Shown here: positions 1-6,561 of the stretch, one piece after another
Layout: each line of letters opens with the position of its first letter
How positions within the stretch are numbered: position 1 is the first letter of the stretch
NCBI GenBank assembly: GCA_012521035.1
Contig: JAAYND010000323.1
Location: forward strand, 1-10,094
Length of the DNA stretch: 10,094 bases
Reading direction: 5' to 3'
DNA from: Methanomicrobiales archaeon
GTDB taxonomy: Archaea; Halobacteriota; Methanomicrobia; Methanomicrobiales; Methanoculleaceae
The notes under the pieces: model-generated
Told to the model about the DNA's origin: nothing
What the model saw: only the letters and a program-made list of their open reading frames with translations
Database searches by the model: none
Position numbers and translations under genes: made by a program

Positions 1-74
1 AGGTTCTGCAGGTAGACTCTGATGCCGCCGCCCTGGCTCTCTTTCCAGTAGTTGGTGATGAGCGCGACCTTCAT
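1..74 (-). CDS. GT4-type glycosyltransferase, N-terminal fragment (runs off left edge)
   Basis: Only the first 24 codons are present. They read MKVALITNYWKESQGGGIRV and continue with a YLQN-like stretch. A short beta strand, an aromatic/charged turn, and a glycine run followed by a helix is the standard opening of GT-B glycosyltransferases of the GT4 group, where the glycine-rich loop lies near the acceptor/donor cleft. The ATG at 74-72 is the only usable start, because an in-frame stop lies at 110-108 with no other start codon between. There is no clear Shine-Dalgarno sequence. A TATA-like GATATA (revcomp of about 104-110) lies about 33 bases upstream, which suggests a very short leader. The gene diverges from the glycosyltransferase at 394, as expected at an internal boundary of a polysaccharide locus. 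Substrate cannot be inferred from this fragment. Confidence 0.72.
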   Translation of the reverse strand, partial: MKVALITNYWKESQGGGIRVYLQN

Positions 75-393
75 GCGACCGGGGTTGATGAGTGGCGCGT
101 CGCTATATCAAACTTTGCGCACACGGGGGGATCTGCATGAAGAGAGCACCTCATATGCTAGTCAAGGGGCTGCCACTTGTCTGGCTGCTCTGTGGTGGAA
201 GGCGCGGGGGAACGTTCAGGTCACCAAATCGCAGGGCACCCTTGATATAACCTGGATGGTAGCAACTACCAAAAAGTTCCCCACCAAAAAACAATCAGAA
301 ATGGTTATCGGAGACAAAGAGGCAAGTTTCTGTATGGTGCAGATAAACATTGGTCATCTCGGCACATAGTCAAATCAGTCGGAGTCAAGTCAC
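75..393. other. Divergent intergenic region with small hairpin and TATA-like sites
   Basis: This 319-base gap separates two divergent glycosyltransferases. I see no convincing gene; the open frame across it on the plus strand has no family-like motif and unusual composition. It holds a TATA-like element for the leftward gene (about 104-110). It also holds a second GATATAA at about 244-250 and a perfect 6-bp hairpin TGGTAG-CAA-CTACCA at 257-271 followed by an A-rich stretch. A GGAG at 381-384, nine bases before the ATG at 394, is the likely ribosome binding site of the rightward gene. Whether the hairpin has a function is unknown. Confidence 0.4.
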
Positions 394-1584
394 ATGGTTG
401 GGCAGCAGGAGAAAAGAGTAAAGGTTCTCTTTTTGGCAAGTTGGTATCCAAACAATGAGCGTCCCCTGTCAGGAATATTTATAAAGCGACATGCTCAGGC
501 AATTTCGAAATTCTGCGATGTAACTGTTCTATATATCCATCCCGGAAAGGAGTCTAGAGAAAACAAAATTGAGGAAGTATTTGAGGACGGTGTCGAGACT
601 ATCCGGATCTATTTAAAACGACCAGTTATCGGAAGTAAATACCTCCGTACTTTACTCACTTCGTGGAGTTTTTTAGTTCAAGGATTCAAAGGTGTTAAAC
701 TTGCGAAAAGAAAACTCGGTCGACTGGATATCATTCATGCTCATGTGGTGTTCCCGATGGGTCTTTTCGGAGGCATACTGAGTCGATTCACGGGCATCCC
801 TGTGGTCATAACCGAGCATACCAGTCCATTCAGCGTCCATGCCCGCACCGCAGTCCACAAAGCTCTTTTGCAGTTTGTGCTCTTTTCGGCAAAAGTAATA
901 ATGCCAGTATCCTCTTCGCTTCAAAAGCAAATGGAACGCTATTATAGCACGGATAAATACCGAGTTATCCCGAATGTTATAGACACAGGATTCTTTTATC
1001 CATACTCAAACAAATACGAAGATCATTCCCAGAAGAGATTAATTCACATATCTTTGCTCGATAATGAACAGAAGAATATATCTGGTCTACTATGTGCGGT
1101 ATCTGCTCTCTCACAGAAGCGGGATGATTTTGAGTTGCACATCGTCGGTGACGGTAAGGATTATGGAATGCTAGTAGACCTCGCAAAAAACCTTGATATA
1201 TTAGATAAATATGTGTTCTTTTATGGGAGAATGACGGACTCTGATCTAGCGGACATGTTACGAGAGTCTGACATTTTTGTCTTGAATAGCAACCATGAAA
1301 CTTTTGCTGTGGTCTGCGCCGAGGCTCTGGCGTCGGGAATTCCAGTTCTTGCAACCCGGTGTGGGGGTCCTGAGGACTATATCACTCCACAGGTAGGAAT
1401 GCTCATCGAACCTGGCAACACTGAAGAACTGGTTAGGGCAATAGATAAAATGCTCATGTCTCACAAGAGTTACGATCCCAAAAGCCTGCATGATTATGTA
1501 GAGCAGAAGTTCGGTGTTGAACGCATTGGGATGGAGATTTATAATATCTATAATACGGTGCTTGAAGGTAGAACGAATACCTGA
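394..1584 (+). CDS. GT4-family glycosyltransferase (glycosyltransferase group 1)
   Basis: This is a 396-residue GT-B glycosyltransferase, probably a retaining enzyme using a nucleotide-sugar donor at the inner face of the membrane to extend a surface glycan. Residues 9-50 are the N-terminal Rossmann-like opening (VKVLFLASWYPN, then the SGIFIKRHA helix typical of the group). Residues 112-146 carry the IIHAHVVFP and TEHTSPF segments. The C-terminal GT1 domain starts near 216: a KN at 227-228, VGDG at 251-254, and the E-x7-E motif with E302 and E310 (ETFAVVCAE) followed by the ASGIPVLAT and GG-PE donor-binding segments. Length is normal for the family, with no membrane segment. The start is supported by GGAG nine bases upstream. 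Donor and acceptor sugars are not predictable. A coding-like out-of-frame stretch follows its stop (see 1586-1690). Confidence 0.93.
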   Translation: MVGQQEKRVKVLFLASWYPNNERPLSGIFIKRHAQAISKFCDVTVLYIHPGKESRENKIEEVFEDGVETIRIYLKRPVIGSKYLRTLLTSWSFLVQGFKGVKLAKRKLGRLDIIHAHVVFPMGLFGGILSRFTGIPVVITEHTSPFSVHARTAVHKALLQFVLFSAKVIMPVSSSLQKQMERYYSTDKYRVIPNVIDTGFFYPYSNKYEDHSQKRLIHISLLDNEQKNISGLLCAVSALSQKRDDFELHIVGDGKDYGMLVDLAKNLDILDKYVFFYGRMTDSDLADMLRESDIFVLNSNHETFAVVCAEALASGIPVLATRCGGPEDYITPQVGMLIEPGNTEELVRAIDKMLMSHKSYDPKSLHDYVEQKFGVERIGMEIYNIYNTVLEGRTNT

Positions 1585-1585
1585 G

Positions 1586-1690
1586 ATCAGTTTTCCGAGA
1601 ATCCCTCGACCTGAAAAATGGGAGCCGATCACCAGTCCTTGGGACGTTGCAAATCTAAAATTGGATAAAATGTTAGATCGTACATCTTAA
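1586..1690 (+). pseudogene. Coding-like remnant, C-terminal fragment of unknown protein
   Basis: Just after the glycosyltransferase stop, the next frame is open for 34 codons and ends with TAA at 1688-1690. It reads like ordinary protein (IPRPEKWEPITSPWDVANL, then a short LDKML helix) rather than like noise. The frame also stays open backwards into the last codons of the glycosyltransferase, where TTG at 1562 could be a start. No ATG precedes it. It may be the tail of a deleted gene, or the real C-terminus lost by a frameshift near the end of the glycosyltransferase. I do not recognise the family. Confidence is low because the stretch is short. Confidence 0.3.
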
Positions 1691-1728
1691 GCAAATCAAC
1701 AAAAATGCGTTAGGCTAAAACAACCAGA

Positions 1729-1737
1729 TTATGTATA
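1729..1737 (+). promoter_or_regulatory. Candidate archaeal TATA box for asnB
   Basis: TTATGTATA lies in an AT-rich gap 63 bases before the asnB start. If it works as a TATA box, transcription would begin near 1760, leaving a leader of about 40 bases that contains the AAAGG ribosome-binding sequence. It was picked by eye, so the assignment is weak. Confidence 0.3.
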
Positions 1738-1786
1738 CTCTTCCTAATTTAAGAAGACATTTCCATCATGAGGAGTAACTGTTACG

Positions 1787-1791
1787 AAAGG
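1787..1791 (+). promoter_or_regulatory. Ribosome binding site of asnB
   Basis: AAAGG ends eight bases before the ATG at 1800. This start is also required by chemistry: the family's catalytic cysteine must be residue 2, and MCGV begins exactly here. An ATG at 1769 is out of frame. Confidence 0.5.
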
Positions 1792-1799
1792 AAAAGACC

Positions 1800-3875
1800 A
1801 TGTGTGGGGTTACAGCACTTATCCTGCGAGGTGGATCTTCGGAGCAGCTGAGATGCATTACAGTAATGACCGACACTCTCCGTCATCGTGGTCCCGAGGA
1901 CGAGGGATGTGCTCTTTTCGGACGCGATGCCATGCAGGTATCGATATTCGGTGGCGAGGATACTCCCGTGCAGACATTTAAAGCAGACATGCCCTATGCT
2001 CCCAATGGTCTCGACCCGGGTATTATCCCCGAAGATGCAATATTAGCGCTCGGCCATCGCCGCCTCTCTATCATAGAGCCCACACCAGCTGGTCATCAGC
2101 CCATGTGTTCACCTGAGCAGAGATACTGGATCGTGTATGACGGAGAAATATATAACTATCAGGAACTCCATCTCGAACTCGAACCCTATGGATATCAATT
2201 CACTTCTAACACCGATGCAGAAGTCCTTCTCGCCGCATACGCACACTGGGGCCGCGATTGCCTCCACCGCCTCAATGGCATGTGGGCGTTCATCATCTAC
2301 GACGCTCAGGAGCAGAAACTGTTCATCGCCCGCGATCGTTTCGGGGTCAAGCCGCTTTACTACTGGTTCTCCCCCGAGGGGTTCCTGGCGATAGCCTCAG
2401 AGATCAAAGCTTTCACAGTCCTACCCGGGTGGAAGCCCCAGATAAATGGACCGCGCGTCTATGACTACCTGGTCTCGAACCTCCTCGACCATACATCAGA
2501 AACACTCTTTGCCGGGGTACACCAACTCCGAGGCGGTGAAGCTGCAGAGTTCCGGGTAGGCGATATTGGCACCACCCTCCCGGTCTACCGGTGGTATCAC
2601 CTTAAGCCGCAACAGTTCTCCGGAACGTTTGATGAAGCGGCAACTGAATTTAAACAGTTGCTCCAGGACTCGGTGCGACTACGGTTGCGTTCGGATGTTC
2701 CGGGTGGGTCGTGCCTGTCAGGCGGGCTTGATTCATCATCCATAGTCTGCCTGGCAAGCGATCTTCTCGGGGAGGAGCAGAATGATGGCTTCCTGAAGAC
2801 GTTTTCTGCCTGTTCAGATGTAAAACAGTATGACGAGCAGGAGTATATCGACGAAGTAGTCAAATCACGGCAAATTGAGGCATATTATACGTACCCTTCC
2901 TTTGAAAAACTCCTTCAACAACTTGACGACATCATCTGGCATCAAGACGAGCCGTTTAAGACGACAAGCATCTATGCTCAGTGGCTCGTCTTTCAACTCG
3001 CAGCAGACCACGGGGTGAAGGTCTTACTGGACGGTCAGGGAGCAGACGAGCAACTCTGCGGATATCAATGGTTTTTCGGGTGCCGATATGCGGACCACTT
3101 CCACAGCATGGAGTGGGTACGACTCTGGCGAGACATAAAGGCAGTTAAGTCCTGGCATGGGGTTTCAGAACTTCAATCACTCACCATGATGGGATACTAT
3201 CTGCTGCCGTCCTCCATCAGACAGGTCATGAAAGCGCATGCGACAGCAGGTCGTGCCAAACCATCATGGATCAACACCGATCTGCTTTCCGTGTGTTATA
3301 GTCCTGTTCGGCAGATAGATGAATCATCTTCTACACGGTCAGAAACCATCACAATCACACAGTCGATCGCTCTGGATCAGATGCTACGCATAAGCCTACC
3401 AACTCTTCTTCACTGGCAAGATCGGAACTCCATGGCGCATTCTGTTGAGACAAGGACTCCATTCCTGGATTACCGTATGGTCGAATATATTATGGGCCTC
3501 CCAGAGGAGTATCGTATTGATGGAGGTGTAACAAAGCGTGTGCTACGCGAAGCGATGAAAGGTATCCTCCCAGAGAAGATACGCATACGTATGGACAAAA
3601 TGGGGTTCTATACAGCAGAAGAACACTGGTTACGACATGAAAACCCCGAGATCTTCCGCCAGTTACTCCAGGAGGCAGTTCTGGACTCAAAGGGTATCTT
3701 GAAGAGAGATGTTCTTGGCAAACTGGACCGGATGCTCTCAGGAGAAGAGCCCAGTAGCACCCTTATATGGAGATGGATTGTTTTTGGACGCTGGATGAGG
3801 ATCTTCAATGTGCAAGCAGTGAGCGCTGGTATCGAGTTGAGCAACCAACTCGAAAGGTGGGAAAAAGTCAGGTAG
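1800..3875 (+). CDS. asnB: Glutamine-hydrolysing asparagine synthase / AsnB-type amidotransferase
   Basis: This 691-residue enzyme joins a class II glutamine amidotransferase domain to an ATP-pyrophosphatase synthetase domain. It takes ammonia from glutamine and transfers it to an adenylated carboxylate, classically aspartate. Cys2 is the N-terminal nucleophile. RHRGPEDEG, GHRRLSI (R88), the GEIYN loop (114-119) and D139 line the glutaminase site. SGGLDSS at 307-313 is the PP-loop, followed by DGQGADE at 411-417 and ETRTPFLD from E550. It is longer than E. coli AsnB (554 residues), partly from an insert between the RHRGP and GHRRLSI segments, which is usual for cluster-type AsnB proteins. The position normally held by the oxyanion-hole Asn (N74 of E. 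coli AsnB) is Asp114. Inside a glycan locus it may supply asparagine or amidate a sugar acid; the sequence does not decide between these. Confidence 0.92.
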   Translation: MCGVTALILRGGSSEQLRCITVMTDTLRHRGPEDEGCALFGRDAMQVSIFGGEDTPVQTFKADMPYAPNGLDPGIIPEDAILALGHRRLSIIEPTPAGHQPMCSPEQRYWIVYDGEIYNYQELHLELEPYGYQFTSNTDAEVLLAAYAHWGRDCLHRLNGMWAFIIYDAQEQKLFIARDRFGVKPLYYWFSPEGFLAIASEIKAFTVLPGWKPQINGPRVYDYLVSNLLDHTSETLFAGVHQLRGGEAAEFRVGDIGTTLPVYRWYHLKPQQFSGTFDEAATEFKQLLQDSVRLRLRSDVPGGSCLSGGLDSSSIVCLASDLLGEEQNDGFLKTFSACSDVKQYDEQEYIDEVVKSRQIEAYYTYPSFEKLLQQLDDIIWHQDEPFKTTSIYAQWLVFQLAADHGVKVLLDGQGADEQLCGYQWFFGCRYADHFHSMEWVRLWRDIKAVKSWHGVSELQSLTMMGYYLLPSSIRQVMKAHATAGRAKPSWINTDLLSVCYSPVRQIDESSSTRSETITITQSIALDQMLRISLPTLLHWQDRNSMAHSVETRTPFLDYRMVEYIMGLPEEYRIDGGVTKRVLREAMKGILPEKIRIRMDKMGFYTAEEHWLRHENPEIFRQLLQEAVLDSKGILKRDVLGKLDRMLSGEEPSSTLIWRWIVFGRWMRIFNVQAVSAGIELSNQLERWEKVR

Positions 3876-3987
3876 TTCCGGATAATAACACAGGGATCAC
3901 CGTCGATTTCTCGGAAGGCTACGAATCAGAATTCTGTCTAAGAATGACTTATATCCTTGGGATGACCTCAATTAAATGAGAGATAAT
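3876..3987. other. Convergent intergenic gap between asnB and gpsA
   Basis: This gap of 112 bases lies between two genes that face each other. A weak CTCA-ATTAAA-TGAG inverted repeat at about 3968-3981 could help end the leftward transcript. There is no long T-run on either strand, so no terminator can be called with confidence. Confidence 0.3.
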
Positions 3988-4959
3988 TTAGTCAAGTGCA
4001 TTAGTCCGGATTATTTTGTGGATAGTTCCTGCTCGATCAATATTTCCATTCAATGTGTCATAGACAAATAGTGCAATGGGCATTTCAACACTATGTTGAC
4101 GAGCCAATTCGATTATAGCCTTAACAGATTTAGACCCCTCAAACGTTATCCCTGACTCTAAATAGGGAGTTTTTATTATATTCTTTCCCACCATCAAACC
4201 TAAAGTTCGGTTACGACTCTTATCGACATTTGCGGTCAGAGCAAAATCTCCAAAACAACAGAATTTTGTGAAAATATTTTCATCTCGAGAAATCACCCTT
4301 AGGAAATTACACATTTCTTTATAACACAGATTCAGGAAAGTATAATGCTCGTTATAGTTGCTGTAAACTGAATCCCACATTCCTGTTCCGATAGCATATA
4401 CGTTTTTTAGTATACCACATAATTCAACGGCCGTGACATCGTCTGAAAAATCCAAGACGAATCCCCCGAAGAGACTAGACACCATCGCTCTGAGTGATGG
4501 ATCGCTGATGCCAACGGTAGCGCCAGCAATATGACCATATGCGATCTCATCAGCGAAATTTGGGCCAGAAAAACTTAATACAGTTTTGCAGGTTGAATAT
4601 TTAGATATTATTTCTGTCATGGTCATTAACGACGGATATTCAATCCCTTTGGCCGTTGATATGACCACTTTTCCAGAGAGATTGGAGAAATAATTCTCAA
4701 CCGTACCCCGTACAGCTCCCGAAGGAATAGCAAAAATAACTATATCTGGATCAACTTTGTAGAAATCATTAAATAGACATCCGCAAATGTTCTCATTCAG
4801 ACGAAGAGATGGAAAGTAATCTATGTTTATTCGGTCTGTGTTTATTGAAGATACAACCTCCTCTCTCCGAGCAAATAAAAAAACACTAGGGACATTGTGT
4901 GATATACGTTGGGCTAATGCAGTACCCATACTCCCCGACCCTACAATAGCTACATCCAT
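3988..4959 (-). CDS. gpsA: GpsA-family NAD(P)-dependent glycerol-3-phosphate dehydrogenase, divergent
   Basis: This 323-residue dehydrogenase has the GpsA fold; the family reduces dihydroxyacetone phosphate to sn-glycerol-3-phosphate in the cytoplasm. GSGSMG at 7-12 binds the dinucleotide. STAKG (K104), GPNFADE (132-138), LKNVYAIGTG with catalytic K185, FGDFALT and SRNR (248-251), and the C-terminal EGSKSVKAI and EMPI segments all match. The familiar ITRGLAEM-like segment is altered here to FLNLCYKEM (about 208-216), losing the conserved Arg, so substrate use may differ. I chose ATG 4959 over the GTG at 4974 because a perfect GGAGG (4972-4968) sits eight bases before it; the upstream GTG overlaps that site. 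It lies 50 bases after the nucleotidyltransferase-HAD gene, in one probable operon. Archaeal lipids need glycerol-1-phosphate, so a non-lipid role is likely. Confidence 0.87.
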   Translation of the reverse strand: MDVAIVGSGSMGTALAQRISHNVPSVFLFARREEVVSSINTDRINIDYFPSLRLNENICGCLFNDFYKVDPDIVIFAIPSGAVRGTVENYFSNLSGKVVISTAKGIEYPSLMTMTEIISKYSTCKTVLSFSGPNFADEIAYGHIAGATVGISDPSLRAMVSSLFGGFVLDFSDDVTAVELCGILKNVYAIGTGMWDSVYSNYNEHYTFLNLCYKEMCNFLRVISRDENIFTKFCCFGDFALTANVDKSRNRTLGLMVGKNIIKTPYLESGITFEGSKSVKAIIELARQHSVEMPIALFVYDTLNGNIDRAGTIHKIIRTNALD

Positions 4960-4967
4960 TTCATCAT

Positions 4968-4972
4968 CCTCC
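4968..4972 (-). promoter_or_regulatory. Strong Shine-Dalgarno site deciding the gpsA start
   Basis: The minus strand reads GGAGG, then eight bases, then ATG at 4959-4957. A GTG at 4974-4972 would give a protein five residues longer, but it overlaps this site and leaves it unused. This is the only strong Shine-Dalgarno sequence I see among the intact minus-strand genes, as expected for an internal gene of a polycistronic message. Confidence 0.7.
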
Positions 4973-5009
4973 ACAACGTTTTATCAACTCATTTAAGATG
5001 ACTCCACTA

Positions 5010-6512
5010 TTATCCGATCAAATCAATTAGATGACTAACGTCATCTAATATTAAATCCGGAAAATTTTCAGTCTGCTCAATGTCCTCTCTCCTAGTATCG
5101 CCACTAAGAACACAAATAAAATCACATCCTACAGATCTCGCTAACTTCATATCAGTATATAGTCTGTCACCTATTATCACAATGCTGTCAAGATTAATTC
5201 CCTGATCCTGTATAATATCAGACAACATTTCAACGTTGGGTTTGCCAAATATCTTAACGGGTTTTATACCCAATGCTCTTTCAAACAGGGCTAGAAAGGA
5301 TCCGATATCAGGCACAAACCCATCCGGTGTTGGACACACTGTATCACAGTGAGTGGCTATGAGTTTACTCCCACGCTGGAGAAAGATAGAGGCAGTTTTA
5401 AGTTTTGAATATGTTAATTCTGTATCATACCCTAGCACAACATATGTTGGATTATTTGACTGAATATCAAATCCATTGTCGATAAATAATTGCTGCATGG
5501 ATTGAGTGCCAAGGACATATACATCAACTACATTCTCCCTTTTAAGGAAATCTATCACCCCATCAGTTGAAATAATAATTTCGTTTCGTTCAGCATGGAC
5601 CCCCATTGAGGTTAATTTTGATACATATTCCTGGTTCGATCGGGAAGAATTATTTGACATAAAGTAGATTTTTTTTCCTTTTCCCCTTAGACGGTTTATC
5701 AAATTTGCTACACCAAGAATTACCTTATCCCCAACATATACAGTACCATCCAGGTCGAATATGAATACCGTTTTACGCTCTAGTGGGTATATATTGTTAA
5801 ACAGTTTATCTCCCTGGGATAAATCTACAAAATTATCCACTTCAACCCATTTGCGTCTTTCAATATCAAAAGGCCTCATGTTTAAACGATTTTTCACAAA
5901 CAGCCTTTGCAACGCCACTTCAAACCAGTCGTTCAAATTTTTCTCAAACTCTACAATTCTAGAGACTTCTGAAAATAAAATGTTCGAGGAATTAGAAGAG
6001 AACTTGTATAAATCTATACTGTTTCCATATGCTTCACGGGCAGGAATTTTCTTGCTTATATCTGAAATATATCCATTAAGGATTGATATTTTCATGGACT
6101 CCTCAGCATATGAACCCTTATCACAGGCAATCATGTCGGTTTTCGCATCTTTAACGAGTAAATTTACGATCTGGGGATCATAGACAACGTCACCATTGCT
6201 CAATATGAAATCATGCCCTTCTAGAAGATCCTTTGCCAGATATAAGGAATACATGTTGTTTGTTGTCAAAAAATCTTTATTTTCAATAATTGTCAAATTA
6301 ACTCCGTTAAACTGATTTTTGCAATGCTCTTTCACCATCGAGATTTTATATCCACTTATGACAACAATATCCGAGATACCAGCAGACTGATATGCTGCAA
6401 TTTGATGCTCAATTATGGGCTTTCCACCGACTTTAACCAAACATTTTGGTTTGATTAATGTTATTGGATGTAACCTCGTCCCGAGACCCGCTGCCAATAT
6501 TACCGCTTTCAT
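5010..6512 (-). CDS. Fusion: LicC-like nucleotidyltransferase + NagD-type (HAD-IIA) phosphatase
   Basis: This 500-residue protein has two domains. Residues 1-240 form a nucleotidyltransferase: LAAGLGTRLHPIT-x-PK (6-23), GGKPIIEHQ, NNMYSLYLA (85-93), SNGDVV with metal ligand D108, and DWFEVAL and WVEVD near 195-226. The NNMYSLY and W-E-D features are those of CTP:phosphocholine (LicC)-like cytidylyltransferases more than of sugar pyrophosphorylases. Residues 246-500 are a HAD-IIA hydrolase: FDLDGT with nucleophile D253 and D255, SNNSS (286-290), GKPN with K424, and GDRLYTD (448-454). All catalytic residues are present. Next to a GpsA-family enzyme and upstream of a polyol-phosphate transferase, it most likely makes a CDP-polyol such as CDP-glycerol. 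The HAD half would prepare or reshape the phosphopolyol. The start has no Shine-Dalgarno sequence. The AT-rich codon use contrasts with the neighbouring IS. Confidence 0.9.
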   Translation of the reverse strand: MKAVILAAGLGTRLHPITLIKPKCLVKVGGKPIIEHQIAAYQSAGISDIVVISGYKISMVKEHCKNQFNGVNLTIIENKDFLTTNNMYSLYLAKDLLEGHDFILSNGDVVYDPQIVNLLVKDAKTDMIACDKGSYAEESMKISILNGYISDISKKIPAREAYGNSIDLYKFSSNSSNILFSEVSRIVEFEKNLNDWFEVALQRLFVKNRLNMRPFDIERRKWVEVDNFVDLSQGDKLFNNIYPLERKTVFIFDLDGTVYVGDKVILGVANLINRLRGKGKKIYFMSNNSSRSNQEYVSKLTSMGVHAERNEIIISTDGVIDFLKRENVVDVYVLGTQSMQQLFIDNGFDIQSNNPTYVVLGYDTELTYSKLKTASIFLQRGSKLIATHCDTVCPTPDGFVPDIGSFLALFERALGIKPVKIFGKPNVEMLSDIIQDQGINLDSIVIIGDRLYTDMKLARSVGCDFICVLSGDTRREDIEQTENFPDLILDDVSHLIDLIG

Positions 6513-6534
6513 ATTAAATCATGCATATCTCAGG

Positions 6535-6542
6535 AATAAAAA
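6535..6542 (-). promoter_or_regulatory. Candidate TATA box for leaderless transcription of the nucleotidyltransferase-HAD gene
   Basis: The minus strand reads TTTTTATT about 26 bases before the ATG at 6512, the usual spacing between an archaeal TATA box and the start of transcription. Together with the lack of any Shine-Dalgarno sequence, this suggests a leaderless message. The site lies just outside the terminal inverted repeat of the insertion sequence. Confidence 0.3.
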
Positions 6543-6551
6543 CAATTGTAT

Positions 6552-6561
6552 CCCAAACTCC
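6552..6561 (+). repeat. Left terminal inverted repeat of the IS
   Basis: CCCAAACTCC, the exact inverse of the sequence at 8061-8070. It lies about 40 bases upstream of the nucleotidyltransferase-HAD start. Confidence 0.55.

Noticed and set aside
52..369. Plus-strand open frame of 105 codons at the left edge
   Set aside because: It overlaps the start of the leftward glycosyltransferase and its sequence shows no domain-like pattern.
5761..6183. Plus-strand open frame inside the nucleotidyltransferase-HAD gene
   Set aside because: It is the complement of a clearly coding region with intact catalytic motifs.
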